A stretch of DNA of 64,000 bases from Tenrec ecaudatus (taxonomy: Eukaryota; Chordata; Mammalia; Afrosoricida; Tenrecidae). A program made the position numbers and the translations under genes. This document shows positions 34,711 through 46,790 of the stretch, in pieces. Within the stretch, counting starts at the first letter, position 1; each line of letters begins with the position of its first letter. A model generated the notes under the pieces. That model was given only the letters and a program-made list of their open reading frames with translations, searched no databases and was not told the origin of the DNA. The DNA lies in NCBI RefSeq assembly GCF_050624435.1, contig NC_134537.1:10102584-10166583 (forward strand). Direction: 5' to 3'.

Positions 34711-35090
34711 TTTCTTCTTTCTTTTTAAAAAAATAAATAATTAAATCATTTTATTAGGGGCTTGTGCAACTTTATCACAACCCACACATACATCCACTGT
34801 GCCAAGCACTTTTGTACATTTGTTTCCCTCATCATTCTCAAAAGAGAATGCTTTCTACTGGAGCCCTTGGTATCAGCTCCTCATTGTTCCCCTCCCTCCC
34901 TGCTCCCCCTCCCCCACGAACCCTTGATATTTTATAAATTATTATTATTTTGTCATATCTTACACCGCCTGACATATCCCTTCACCCACTTCTTCGCTGT
35001 CCATCCCCCAGGAAGGAGATTATATGTAGATCCTTGTAATCTGTTCCCCATTTCTCCCTCACCTTCCCTCCACCCTACAAAAATCCTTCT
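34711..35090 (-). mobile_element. L1-like LINE 3' end, 5'-truncated
   Basis: Antisense: T/A-rich start, aatcattttattaggggcttg (34744), atcacaacccacacatacatcc, polypyrimidine block, ttgatattttataaattatt, cagtccatcccccaggaagg-like region and an abrupt end near 35085. Possible short duplication TTTTCTTCT at 34711-34719 and about 35090-35098. Same family as 2231. Confidence 0.82.
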
Positions 35091-35727
35091 TTTCTTCTCC
35101 TTCAAAATGAACCTTGGCTCACTAAAGCCCAGAGCTGAAACATTTAGCAACTCAAGTATCGGTCGCCTTTCCTTGAGGGCTGGTGTGGAGCAGAGGGGCA
35201 GGAGATTTTGCTTCAAACTCTGCTAGCAATTGATGAGAAATATGAGATATTCATTTCATTTGGTGAGTGAGAAGTGCTCTCTAATCCCCAATTGTATTGT
35301 GTCCCACTTATGGGACAGAGAAAAGGGAGGAACAATAGTTGTGAAAGTTGTGATTGCAGAGAACCAAGCAGAAGGCTCAGTTCCTGCTGGGTTTTCTCTC
35401 TCCCATGACCCTAGGACAGTAGCTGCTTTTCTATCGGTAAACACACCACCCACCACTATGGGAGTGACTCTGTCCTCTGGCTTCTGTGCCTGTGTCTTCT
35501 AGCTTGGCTCTTGGATGACTCATGCATCCCCTTTGTCCTTTGTGTCTCAGAGTGTGATTTTTCTGAAGATGACAATCTTTTGTCCACCTCTGGGCCATCC
35601 TGATGTGTACAGTTAGGCTCAAATGTCATCACCAATGTTAACTAAGGCTGTGGGCAAGCCTTTGACTCCTGGACCTGCCTGCCCCTCTCTTTCGGCTAGC
35701 ACAAACAAAGCAACAAATAGACCACCC
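35091..35727. other. Unassigned sequence
   Basis: No gene or repeat recognised. Confidence 0.45.
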
Positions 35728-35935
35728 GAAATCCACTGCCATCCAGTCAGTGCTGACACAAAGTAGTTCTGTAGGGCAGAGTGGAACTGCATCTGTCAGT
35801 CCCCAAGGCTGTACATCTTCGCAGGAGTAGAACGTCTCACTTTCTGCAGTGGAGCAATGGGTAGACTCCGACAGCTGACCTGACAAATGGCAACCCAATT
35901 CATAACCCATGAAATGACCAGGATTCCTGCCAAAC
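35728..35935 (-). repeat. AfroSINE, antisense
   Basis: ccactgccatccagtcagtgctgac (tail complement) through aaggctgtacatcttcgcaggagtag, tgacctgacaaatggcaaccc and gaaatgaccaggattcc (head complement). Confidence 0.85.
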
Positions 35936-35937
35936 TC

Positions 35938-36058
35938 CTTGTTGCTGAGACCTTCCCAACTCATGGTGACCCTGTATCGCACAGTAGAACTTTTCCATGA
36001 GGTCTTCAAGGTGATGGCCTTTTGGAAGCAGATTGTCAGACCTTTTTATCAGGGTGCT
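35938..36058 (-). repeat. AfroSINE fragment, antisense
   Basis: tgttgctgagaccttcccaactcatggtgaccc, cagtagaacttttccatgagg and gaagcagattgtcagacc resemble an older SINE copy that directly follows the first one. Head end missing. Confidence 0.5.
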
Positions 36059-36892
36059 ACTTTTATTCCCCCTACAAATATTGAAATCCCCCCATATAAT
36101 CAAGAATTGCTGGGGCTGCAGGAGGAAGTCCAAGCTGCTCTGTTGCCATTGACCAAGTACAATGCTCTAGAAAGTGAAAGAACACCAAATGAGATATTCC
36201 AGCAACCACGTAATGCTGGTGGTGCTCACTCATGCCAAGAAATTTGGAAAGCAACTACCTGGTCAACTGACTGGAATGCACCCATTCCAAAGGAAAGTGA
36301 TCAAACCAAACAGACTGTGGGAGTTACCAAACAGTATCATTAATATCAAACAGAAGTGAACTTTTGTGGAAGACGATTTAAAAACGGGTGCAATAGTAAA
36401 GCACATCTGTGGAAAAAGGGATATCATTGCTGATGTCAGATGAATCTTGGGTGAAACAGAGAATACTAAAAAGATGTTTATCTGTATTTTATTAACAACG
36501 CAAAAGCATTTGAACATGCTGAGCATAACAAATTATGGGTAGCATTGGGAAGAGCAGGAATTTCAGAACATTTAATCATATTCATGCAGAACTTATACAC
36601 AGGCAGTCATTCAAACAAAGGGGGTACTGTGCGATCTGAAATCAAGAAATATGTGCATCGGAAATGCATCCCTTCATTGTACTTACTCTGCGTGTGAAGC
36701 AAGTAATACAAGAATTTCAACCGTATGAGGAATGTGGCATCAGGATTGGAAGAAGATCCATTAATATGCTGCCATATGCAGATGAAAGTGGATAAGACAT
36801 GAAGCACTTACTCAAGAAGATCGAAGAATATAGGCTTCAGTTCATGGATTATAACTCAACATAAAGGAAACAAGAATCCTGACAACTGGACC

Positions 36893-37202
36893 GTTCTTGG
36901 AAACATTTTGAAAACTCGCCTGTTTGGATGGCTGACAGCATCTCCCTCATTTTGTTTCTTCCCCTCTTCTATGCTGTCAAATCGCTGTCCTTTCAGGTCC
37001 CTCTGCATTCATGGAAATAAAATGAAGTCACACAGAGTGAGGTCAGGTGAGTAATATGTGAGGGACAAGAGAGGCATGCTATTTTTTGCCAAAAACTGGC
37101 GCACTGAGCTGGCTGAATGAGCAGGTGCATTGTCATGGTGGCAAAACCAATCCCCTTTCTGCCACAAATCAGGCCTTTTTGTTGCATACTGTTACGCACA
37201 AC
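36893..37202 (-). mobile_element. Mariner transposase fragment, antisense
   Basis: Matches the C-terminal coding part of the mariner at 7.2-8.1 kb: ggaaacattttgaaaactcgcctgtttggatgg, ctgtcaaatcgctgtcctttcagg, gaggtcaggtgagtaat, then the complement of the HHDNAP segment (caggtgcattgtcatggtgg at 37121-37140). It lacks both termini. It lies inside RTE sequence. Confidence 0.82.
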
Positions 37203-37455
37203 AGAACATGGGTGAAGGGAGACAGTGGGCAGTGAAAGACATGAGAAGAAGAATAATTTATAATTTATTAGGGGTTCACGAGGGTGGGGAAGGGCAGGAA
37301 AGAAGAGGAGCTGATACCAAGGGCTCAAGCAGAAAGAAAATGCTTTGAAAATGATGGTGGCAACCTAAGTACAAGTGTGTTTGATGTAATTGATGTATGG
37401 ATTGTTATAAGACCTGTAAAAGCCCCCCAATGAAATGATGTATGAATAGTAATTT
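37203..37455 (+). mobile_element. L1-like LINE 3' end, sense, short copy
   Basis: Sense orientation: aataatttataatttattaggggttcacgaggg, gagctgataccaagggctc, aatgctttgaaaatgatgg, taattgatgtatggattg and ccccaatgaaatgatg at the end. Tail short and mutated. Same family as 2231, opposite orientation to most copies here. Confidence 0.8.
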
Positions 37456-37957
37456 CTAAAAAGACCACTACTATAAGGATAAACAACTGGTATACTGAGG
37501 GGAACACCCTCTGGAAGTTCTCGAGGTAGGGAGGGCAAGAGTGAGAAGAGGAACCATAGATGAAGGGGTGGACTCGAAGGTTGACAAGTAGACTTGAGAG
37601 TAAAGGAGGACAGAAGTCCTTAAGAGAGAAAAGAGATGTTGGGGGTGGGACTAGAATATAAGGGTGGGACTTAATGAGTAGTTTGAACTGCTGAATATTG
37701 AGAGTTGATTGTCTGAAATGTTTTTCTCCACCTAGTCTATGCTTAAGATTAAAAAAAATTATAAACAATACACCCCTCACCCTCTACCCCCCCCCCAAAA
37801 AAAACCCCTCAAATTCAAGAGATCTTTAATCACCTCATGTGCATGGGAAAACTGTATGAGGAATAAGGAAGACTGAACATTTGAATTATGATGTTTGCAA
37901 AGAATGTTATTGTACCACGGACTGCCAGAGAAAAGAACCAATCTGTGTAAGAATCTC

Positions 37958-38162
37958 CAAAACCAAACTCACTGGCATCGGGTAGATTCTGACTCACAGT
38001 GACCTTACAGGGTAGAACCGCCCCTGTGGGTTTCTGAGACTCTAACTCGTGTGAAAGTAGAGTAGAAAATCTCGTCTTTCTCCCGCAGAGCAACTGGGGG
38101 TTTTGAACCGCCAATCTTGCGGTGAGCAGCCCAACTCGTAACCACTATGCCACCAGGGCTCC
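37958..38162 (-). repeat. AfroSINE, antisense, well preserved
   Basis: ctcactggcatcgggtagattctgactcacagtgacc, gtagaaccgcccctgtgggtttctgag, tcgtctttctcccgc, ggttttgaaccgccaatcttgcgg and ccactatgccaccagggctcc: a full-length, low-divergence copy inserted in RTE. Confidence 0.92.
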
Positions 38163-38455
38163 ATGGAAAATGAAGCGCAGCCAAATGCTCCTTAGAAGCA
38201 AGAATGGTGAGACTTTGTCTCATATATACTCTGGATACGATGTTAGGGAGAGCCTGGTACCCGGAGAAGGACCATCATATTTGGTAACATAGAGGATTAT
38301 CAAAAGGGAGGAAGACCCTCTAAAGGACTGACACATGGCTGCAACCGTGGGCTCCAACATGGTAACAATCGTGAGGATCAAAGAGCCTGGAAGTGATTTG
38401 TTCTGCTGTCCATGGAGTTGACATGAGTTGCAACTAACTATCTAACATCGACCGA

Positions 38456-39604
38456 CTTTCTCCAGTTCATTGCTCTAGAGAAGGTGAAGGCTGTGCGGAT
38501 CCTGGCTTAAAGCAATGGTCTCAGTCCTAAAAACTTTCTGCCTCAAATAAGCCTACACTCCTGTCTTCTGCCCTCCACAAAATTAGTCTATTTTTAGGTC
38601 TAGATTTCTGAGTTCTATTTAGGATGACCCAATTCTTAAAACTTGACTTTTCATTTGGAAGCTTAATATTTCTCTCATTAAATTACCCTTTGCACCTGAT
38701 GGTCTTGAGGATCCCAGCTCTTTAATGATGAGCAGGGATGGTGGTGTTGGAGTCCTTTGGCTCGCAGATCTCAGATAGAGTGGTTTGGTAATGGATTTTA
38801 GCACCTGCAATTCACACAGACTTCACTGGAAACATTAAGGGAAACTTCTAGTTTAAACCCTGTCAGCTCAGAGAGCAATTATGACCTGAGATCAGTTGAT
38901 TGAGGTATCATGTAAACTCTGGTTTTATGTAACGGTGGCTATAGATTAACCCAGAACCCCCTCCAGAAGTGTGTATACCACAGTCAAAAAGCTAGATGGA
39001 TAACTCTCAGAGCAGTATTAATACAGATGCTGGTGAGAAAGTCATTTATGGAGCACTTGCGATGTTAACTCCTTTGAAACCTATCAAGCCACAAGTTTCA
39101 AGACTACTATTCTGTTCAAATAAAAATAAAAACCAGAGCTGAGAGTGTTTTTATAACTTGTCTGAATGGCTGGGTTTGGGTCGCAATATTGCGTCAATAA
39201 TAATCCCTAAATATCAATGGACTTTCAACAACTCTCTTGTGAATCAAGCGGCCAGTTGCAACTCACCTGACCTCAGCTTCAGGCTCCAGGCTCCAGGCTC
39301 CAGGCTCCAGGCATCAGCTTATCCATTGGAGAATCTCAGCATCAGCCTGAATGCAAATGGCTACCCAAAAAGGCTCTTCTCTTCTCGTGGTGAATGATGG
39401 GAATTCCAAGATGGCGGGGCAGCACTGTGTGACATTCCTTTAAGCCTTCGCTCCACGTTGGGATCTTGTTGCTTCTGGTCACATTCCTTTGACCAAGGAA
39501 AGTCCTATGACCAGGTCTTGAGTCCATGGATTATGCACATATACCTGAAACACAGAGAACTACAAGAGGGAGGGAAGGAGAGATCATGGGTGTGCCATCT
39601 CAAC
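38456..39604. other. Unassigned, with a short 7-bp tandem repeat
   Basis: A tandem of about 4.5 units of AGGCTCC lies at 39281-39311. No gene or interspersed repeat recognised elsewhere. Confidence 0.45.
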
Positions 39605-39782
39605 TCTCACTGCCATCGAGTCAGTGCTGACTCATAGCGACCCCCTGTCAGTTTCTAAGACTGGAACTGTTTGGGGGAGTATAAAGCCCAGTCTTTCTCT
39701 CCGGTGCTGCTGGTGGTATCGAATTGCCAACCATACAGATATCAGCCCAACACGTAACTACTACACCACTCTTTAGGGCAGG
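39605..39782 (-). repeat. AfroSINE, antisense
   Basis: tcactgccatcgagtcagtgctgactcatagcg at the tail end, tctttctctccggtgctgctgg, cgaattgccaaccatac and acgtaactactacacc at the head end. The final head bases are lost. Confidence 0.88.
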
Positions 39783-42700
39783 GGAGGAAGACGAATAAGC
39801 AAAGATGGGTCTGAACCTGATTCCACAGGGAGTGCTAGCTACATCATGGTGCACCACTGAATTCGTCTGACCTTGAGGCACAAGGCTGGACTCTGTAACT
39901 CTTTGTTGGTCAGTGAGTTATTGAAATGGGCCTCAGACATAGTGTGCATTTCCCCCCTATTGTCCTGAATAACACTGAAAAGGGCAGCTGTGAGCTGTTG
40001 TTAGCCAACAATCTCCTTATCTAGGGAATGGGTGTGAAAGTCTTGAAAAGAGGGTATAAGGAGGGGTGGGGGAAAAGCATGATGTCAAGTCAGAAGATTT
40101 CCTTTTAAGATTATCATTCCCTGATCAGTCAGTTTACCTAAGGACAAACACCACCCCCCCGCCCCCCTGAGAAGGGATGCGAAACCCTCACAGGTCAGCA
40201 ACAGCACGGTAACCGAGAGGTAAACAAGATGCTTCCATCGTTCAGTTAGGACATCGGAACATCTGCCATCAGTTGCCCTGAGGCAATGAAAAGCTCTCCA
40301 GAGAGTTGGGGGAGAAGAATTCAAACAAAACGTCCTATTGCTCATGAGGGACACCTTGACTGAACACGGAGGTAGCCTTTATGCCGAGTGGCCTCTCTTT
40401 AAAGATTTGAAAATGTTTTAATGAGATCTGTGACTGGGAGAAATTCATTCTTCTCTGTACGGCACAGTCAAGAGCCAAGGTCTATGAGTTATTCCTGAGA
40501 TTTTTGCTCGCATCTCTCGTGGTAGAAGAACTTCATTCCTGATCCACAGTGTCTCATTCTGAGGTTCATGTAGTTTCTTCATCATTCTCCCACCCCTACT
40601 CTTTCTCTTTTCCATCTAGACTCAGTGCAGCTTGCAGCCTGATCAGCAAACACTAATAACATCACAACTGAAATCTCAAGCCTGCCCCCCACCAACTGGC
40701 ATTTCACACTGCCTGTGGTTTGGCCACCACCAGCCTATCACTTTGTCACACTGTAGTGTGATGCTGGAAATTATGCAACCAGTATTTTAGATAGCAGCAA
40801 GATCACCCATAGTTGGCGAGTTTCATTGGAGCTTCCAGACTAAGACAGAGGAAGAAAGGTCTGGTAATCTACTTATGGAAATTAGTCAATTAAAACACTC
40901 TGGATCATAACAGAATATGTCAAGTCTCATGCTGAACTCAAAATGCACCGTGGTTGAAACCATAAATACTGGTGATGGTGAGGGTGATGCAGGACCAGCC
41001 TTTTTATTGTCATACATAGGCTGCCAGGAGTTGAAGTCAACTTCACCTTAGCTAACAACAGCATAGTTTTGCCCAACCCTACTCCCACTACTCTGCTTCC
41101 CACTATTTCCCAACTCTACCTTCTCCCCCCCCCCCACGATTCTCTTCAACAGATGCAATTGCTCCAGCAGCCCTAGATTCTACCCAGTAGCAAATCAAGA
41201 TGTCTCATGAGCAAGAGCCATGGAATATATTATTGGAAGCATGGTGGATGGGTTGTCGTGGACGACAATGTAGAAAGATGCAGAATACACCCTTTAAGAC
41301 AAAGACCCCAGGCTACTCTGGGGGACATGAAAAATTCCATCTAAAGAGGCGAGCTCTGTATGGAACCCAGCTGAGTTGGAGACAGAGAACTGGTTCAATT
41401 CTGCAGTCAATCCAGGCATGGAGTCAGGGCAGGGAAGGGAGTTCACCCCGAGGCCCTACAACCAAGTTTGCTCCAGTTGAGCAAGGTAGGCCAGCCGTTC
41501 CAAGCAGGTATGCCAATGGGTGCAAACAGGTGGCTGCTCACTTTCTGTCCAAGTGAAAGCACCATTCTTGATCTAGCTAAAGTCTGGTAGGTATGTTTTG
41601 CTTCCCAGAGTCCTGAAAACACTAATGGTTGGCAACACAAGCACAGAACGCCAAGCCATCAGGAGTGGGAGAACACACCGTTCTAATGAGTCTTCTAGCC
41701 TTTCAAAGTCATTGGTTGGTACTTCTGTAGAGTAAGGAACAGCCTTCCTTAGCATGTCTATATTAAAAGAACATGCAACGTGCCTTACACGATATCTAGC
41801 ACACAGCGGTTGCTCCATTCACTTTTAGTCTTCTTATCCTTCGTCACATTGTCTCCCACTGGAAGCACTTATCCCTTTACTTGCATCAAACTCTAAGACT
41901 CTGTTCTGCCTCTCTGGAACTTTCTAGACTGTTCTGGCACTGTCTCTATGTCTTAGTACCAACCTGATCCAGATAATCTCCAACACAAACTAGTAAGTAA
42001 GCCACTGGTGTGTAAACATGAATTATGCATGGACCCTGTTTTCTACCCTGAGATGTGAGCCCACATAACATTGTTGAAGGCTTATCATTCATGCATGTGG
42101 TAACCCTGAATGTTAAAATCTCTTCTTGGCTAGACTGAGCTGATCCAAGCTATTTTGAGGTTTGTACAGGGACAGTGGTTTATGACACCCCATTTATTTC
42201 CCAATTAAAGGAAAGAATGTGTGCTGTCCTCTGGATTGGTGCAAATTTTAAAAATACAGACCATATTAGCTGAGAATAGAATCTAAAACACGTTTATTTT
42301 CGCTTTTGCCTCAGGTCCAGCCTCCAAAGTCCAGTTAAACATGGCCGGTGGGATTTCCTTTGACTGGTTAAAGGGTATCTTGAGAAATATTGGCCTATCG
42401 AGAAGAAAATCTCTAAATATCTGACAGCTAAACTCTGCCTGTTCTGGGGCTTCTCTGCTCCTGCATTGAATTATCTTCCTCTGCCCTTGAGATGCCTGAC
42501 AGTCCCTTGAAGAGTTGATAAGGTGGGGGTGTTGAGGAGAGGAACATAACACAGTCATTCTATAAAGCCAACCTTGCTTTGGCTATGAGAACTGACGAGG
42601 GAGATCAGAGTAAGTCCATATTGCAAGTCTTCAATGGACCATGTCCTTTGAACATGAAAGACCAGACTCAGACTCCCCAAGGCATGGAATCACTTAAGTG

Positions 42701-42849
42701 ATGGTCAGTCTGGCCTAGGTCCAGCTGTGAATAAAGCCAATTATTTCAAGGCTCAATTCTTTATAAGAATGGGCCATTTCACCACCCCATATATTTCCAA
42801 AAATATACTAAAGATAGGAAGTGGGAGGAGATCTGGTGGTTTTTCTTTT
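39783..42849. other. Unassigned 3-kb stretch
   Basis: No gene, RNA or repeat recognised except poly(C) tracts at 40154-40167 and 41127-41137. Open frames up to 118 codons (41200-41556) show no domain. Confidence 0.4.
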
Positions 42850-43480
42850 CTTTCCTTTTCTTTCGTTTTTTTTTAAAATCATTTTATTGGGGGCTCACAC
42901 AACTCTTATCACAATCCATACATCCATTGTGTAAAGCACATCTGTATATTCGTTACCCTCATCATTCTCAAAACATTTGCTCTCCACTTAAGCCCCTGGC
43001 ATCAGCTCCTCATTTTTCCCCTCCCTCACTAACCCTTGATAGTTTATAAATTATTATTTTGTCATATTTTATGCTGTCCAACATCTCCCTTCACCCACTA
43101 TTCAGTTGTTCATCCCCCAGGGAGAAGGTTACATGTGGATCCCTGTAATCAGTTCCCCCTTTGTACCCCACCTTCTCTCCACCCTCCTGGTATCGCCACT
43201 CTCACCACTGGTCCTGAAGGGATCATCTGTCCTGGATTCTCTGTTTCCAGTTCCTATCTGTACCAGTGTAAATCCTCTGGTCTAGCCAGATTTGTAAGAT
43301 AGAATTGGGATCATGATAGTGGCGGGGATGAGGAAGCATTTAGGAACTAGAGGAAAGTTGTGTGTTTCATGTCATCGGGGTGATGGCTAGAAAGCCCTGC
43401 CTTCACTGACTCCCTTGTTGTCTACTTTAGGGCTATCTGAGTCATGCCACACCAGTTAATGGGGGTCCATCCCTTGGCCT
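42850..43480 (-). mobile_element. L1-like LINE 3' end, 5'-truncated
   Basis: Antisense: T-rich start (42842-42878), aatcattttattgggggctc (42877), atccatacatccattgtg, gctctccacttaagcccctgg, ttgatagtttataaattatt, atcccccagggagaaggttac, caccactggtcctgaagggatc and aggaactagaggaaag (43341). Carries more of the 3'UTR-like region than most copies. Same family as 2231. Confidence 0.85.
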
Positions 43481-44689
43481 CTGCAACTCTTCCTCAATTT
43501 TAAAACGGAATCATTTTGGAAAATGATGTGTAAGAAACTTTTATGCATAAATTTAGCTGCCTTTCCCCCGCCCTACCTCCTTTCTTTTTCCTCTGAATGA
43601 AATGTGTTCTAGGTGGGATGCACAGAAAAGTGGGAATTATCCCTCTTTCTACCTCCTGTAATCTTCTAGCTCCCCTGATTGGTATACTTATCACTAGCTT
43701 TAGCATCCAACACCAGTCCTTTCTGGATTCTAAGTAATTTAATGAGGTTTTAGGTCAGACTTCTCTTCTGCTCACATCAAGCTTGGGTTCGGTTTAAACC
43801 TTATTCCTGGTCCTGGGTCCATCTATTTTTGTTGGTTGTTCATTTGTTAGCTAGTTTGTTTGTTTTAGTAACCAAGCTGGGTTCTCTTTGACACTATAGA
43901 TGGAACAGGTTGGCTTCGGTTATCTTTCTTTCGCCTGCTCTAGTTCCTATGGGACTTTAGTTTCACCAAAATGATGTCACCTTGATGGCACCATCTGTTT
44001 TCCATCTGCTCCATTGGGGGCTTGATCTTCATTCACTCTTCTGTCTGAGTGCTCTGTCCTCTCTGTGCCTCCTGCTTGGGGACAGGTGTGTTTTCTGCAA
44101 CTCCTCTTGGGATACAGTTTCAGTTATTGAAATGCCTCACCAGTCTTCCCAGGAAACCCTGGTTCTGGTTCTGGTTAAAGAGGAGGCTATGGTGGAGCCA
44201 TAAGGAATCAGCCATAGCTTGGTGCCTATCTTGGTCTCTGGATCAAGTACAACTATGGACGTAGAATTTAGAGAGCTTTTTAAATGAGATTATAATCCTG
44301 GTTTACTGGAAAGATAATCGTTGTGAAGGATTTAGGCTTGTGTTTTAGCTCCACCTCTCAACTTCTGAGCCACCCTGCTCAAATTCATTTCTCTTTTGAA
44401 ATGTAATTTCCATATCTGTGAGCTGAGAATTAAAGAAAAATAATACTTTAAGATCCTCCCCACCCTGAAGTTGGAAAGTAAAGTTTCAATTGAGACAATA
44501 CTGTTTTTAAGCATGCACAAGTTCTTGTGAAATTCATCCGGGTGGCGAGAGCTGACCACTCTGTACATGATCTTGTCGACATATGGCTTTCAACGAGCTT
44601 CGCGAGCTCTGTATTATCTTTCTCCATTGCAAATTGACTAGATTTGTAGGAAGAAATGATGAAGAAGCTCAATATCGCCAGCTAAAATG
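43481..44689. other. Unassigned sequence
   Basis: No gene or repeat recognised. A short (ggttct)n occurs at 44160-44177. Confidence 0.4.
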
Positions 44690-45620
44690 AGACTGGGGGC
44701 TGGCTGTAGAACAGACCATCAATTGCACATATGTAAGTTCAAACTGCTGGGGCTGGCTGTAGAACAGACCATCAATTGCACAGATGTAAGTTCAAACTGC
44801 TGGGGCTGGCTGTAGAACAGACCATCAATTGCACAGATGTAAGTTCAAACTGCTGGGGCTGGCTGTAGAACAGACCATCAATTGCACATATGTAAGTTCA
44901 AACTGCTGGGGCTGGCTGTAGAACAGACCATCAATTGCACAGATGTAAGTTCAAACTGAAGCTGAAGAAAAGGAAAAGCCAAAATTGGAACCAAACTGTG
45001 GCCTGGGGTCTATCCCATGTGCATTTTGGGAACACCTCAAGAATAGAGTTGACGCATCAAACACTAATGACAGAGGACTCGATGAGCTGCGGGAGACCAC
45101 CAAGAAGATTTCTCATGAAGAAAGCAAGAGCTCGTTAAAATGACAGAGAAGAGAGAAACGATCAAGGTGGGTTGTTTGTCAAAATAGACTCTGACACTTG
45201 CGCTTAACCCGAGAGTCGCTAATGGGAGAAATGAGGAAGCCAGCGAGCTGAATAGAACGTTTCAATGGACAGCGTGAGAAAACAAGGTACAATCATACAA
45301 TGAGGCGTGCAAAGACCCAGAGTTAGACAGTCAGAAAGGGAGGCACGTGATCAGCATGTCTTACCTGGAAAGAACTCAGGAAACAATTCAAACCTTGAGT
45401 TGAACTGTTGAAAGGTGCTAGGGGCAAAATATTGACTGATGCAGGAAGTATCCAAAGAAGATGGAAAGAATTCACAGTCACCGCGCTACAAAGAATTAGT
45501 CAGCATTCCACCCTTTCCGTAGGCTCCAATGGTCACGCTAAAGCTGCAATGAAGGCATTGGCCAGAAACAAGAATCTGGGAATTGATGGAATGCCAATAG
45601 AAACGATGAGTTTTGGGTGA
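44690..45620 (+). mobile_element. RTE (BovB-like) LINE, 5' part of the coding region
   Basis: Follows the RTE region upstream of the reverse transcriptase: agaccatcaattgcacatatgtaagttc, gaagctgaagaaaaggaaaagc, tctatcccatgtgcattttggg, tgaagaaagcaagagctcgttaaaa, gatgcaggaagtatccaaagaagatgg (about 45438) and gaatctgggaattgatggaatgcc (about 45570). A 53-bp piece near its left end is repeated five times. It is frame-broken, partly by that repeat. Confidence 0.84.
44696..44958 (+). repeat. 53-bp tandem repeat, about five copies, within RTE
   Basis: Unit starts ggggctggctgtagaacaga at 44696, 44749, 44802, 44855 and 44908; the last copy runs out at 44958. Units differ mainly at one site, cacatatg or cacagatg, in the order T,G,G,T,G, suggesting block duplication. 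53 is not a multiple of three. Confidence 0.97.
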
Positions 45621-46635
45621 GTTTATCATAGGCCCCCATTGTTCAGTTTCCTGAGGCATCGATGGGGCAGGAGGGGTTTAAGGAGCAGCAAGATGGTGCT
45701 TTAGACTGTTGTGTTTTAGACAATACCAGAAAACAACAGTTGGTTTACCTGGGACGTTAGCAGCCCTACCAACAATGTGGATTGGCTTTCTCTCCACACC
45801 CCCACACCCCACTTTGTTGTTGTTGAGTGAGCTAGATACTGCAATCGCATGGCAAGAAAAAGAGGGGCCTACTATGTGTTTCATTTCAAAGGCAGCTCAA
45901 CACGTGAGTCTGCTTAGCTCATATGAACCAGGTTGCCCTGTCTGTGGAGGGCAACATCCACATGAGGCCCCAGGCACAACCTGCACAGCTTCCCCTCGGA
46001 AGGACCCCAGGAGGGCTGTTACTAGGCTATCGCAGTGCCAAGCCTATCAGAACTGGGAGGAAGGGACTCTTCTTCCCTGAGAGGCAGGCAACAGATGGAA
46101 AGGCAAACTCCTGGGTGTAGACTTCTCATGTGGGGAGAGGAAACCAGAGCGGGACCACACAGGAGTTCGTCCTGGTCATCCCCGCTGTGCTGGCTGGCTG
46201 CACTGGCTCCCCTTTCCAAGGCAAGTGCAGGGAGACCCCATGCAGGCTGCACCTCCAGACCATCTCACTTGCCTTGGGTGTGAGTCAGGGAGACATTCCA
46301 AAGATGCTTGAGTCCTTCCTGTGCTGGGATTCAGGCCCTGGGGAATGGAATGCAGAAACCGACTGGGCAGACTGCACATGACAGCCCAGCAGCCCGCAGG
46401 GCAAGCAGACAGCATGCAGCTGGTTCTCAGAAGGCTGTGTCACCCAGGCCAGGAGGCCTTCCCAGAGAGCCAGCGGACATCTGCGCGTGAGTGAGTTCTC
46501 TGCGTGGACTCCAGCATCACTGGGAAGCCCACAAGAAACAAGGACAGTGCTTGGCTTGCTGATCATGGCTGGACACCGTGACCCTAAGCCCCATGATGCA
46601 GGCTAGCAGGCCAGGCTTCCCCTAAGCAACACACG
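45621..46635. other. Unassigned, relatively GC-rich
   Basis: Several overlapping frames of 76-123 codons on both strands reflect GC-rich composition rather than a gene; no domain is recognisable. Confidence 0.4.
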
Positions 46636-46790
46636 CAAGCAGTCACCGCTGACTCATGGCAGCCCCAGGCATTGCAGGGTAGAGCTGGGCCTCGCCTTTT
46701 CAATGGCGATGATCCTCCTGAAAAAAATCAGTCACTCGGTCTTCCTTCCAAGGGATTCGGACGCTAGCCGAAAGTCGATGCCACCCTTGA
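46636..46790 (-). repeat. AfroSINE, antisense, diverged
   Basis: agcagtcaccgctgactcatggcagcccc, agggtagagctgggcc, cttccttccaagggattcggacgctagccg: the complement of the SINE body with the head lost. 46791-47364 is unassigned apart from an (AAAT)n at 47228-47245. Confidence 0.65.

Larger units (their letters stand above)
36060..38455 (+). mobile_element. RTE (BovB-like) LINE carrying mariner, L1-like and SINE insertions
   Basis: 36060-36892 follows RTE ORF2 (gaggaagtccaagctgctctg, tgccaagaaatttggaaagc, ctgatgtcagatgaatcttgg). The reverse-transcriptase motif is visible as Tyr-Ala-Asp at 36775-36783 but followed by Glu, YADE in place of YADD. RTE resumes at about 37838 (tgtgcatgggaaaactg) and, after the SINE, runs 38163-38455 to the 3' end (gagttgacatgagttgc). 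Insertions: mariner fragment 36893-37202, L1-like tail 37203-37455, AfroSINE 37958-38162. About 380 bases at 37456-37837 remain unassigned and include C/A homopolymers at 37785-37805. Confidence 0.84.

Noticed and set aside
44696-44958. CRISPR-like direct repeats
   Set aside because: The five 53-bp units are contiguous with no spacers and consist of RTE coding sequence in a mammalian genome.
45709-46415. Cluster of 76-123 codon frames on both strands
   Set aside because: GC-rich composition lengthens frames by chance; no domain, splice or polyadenylation support.
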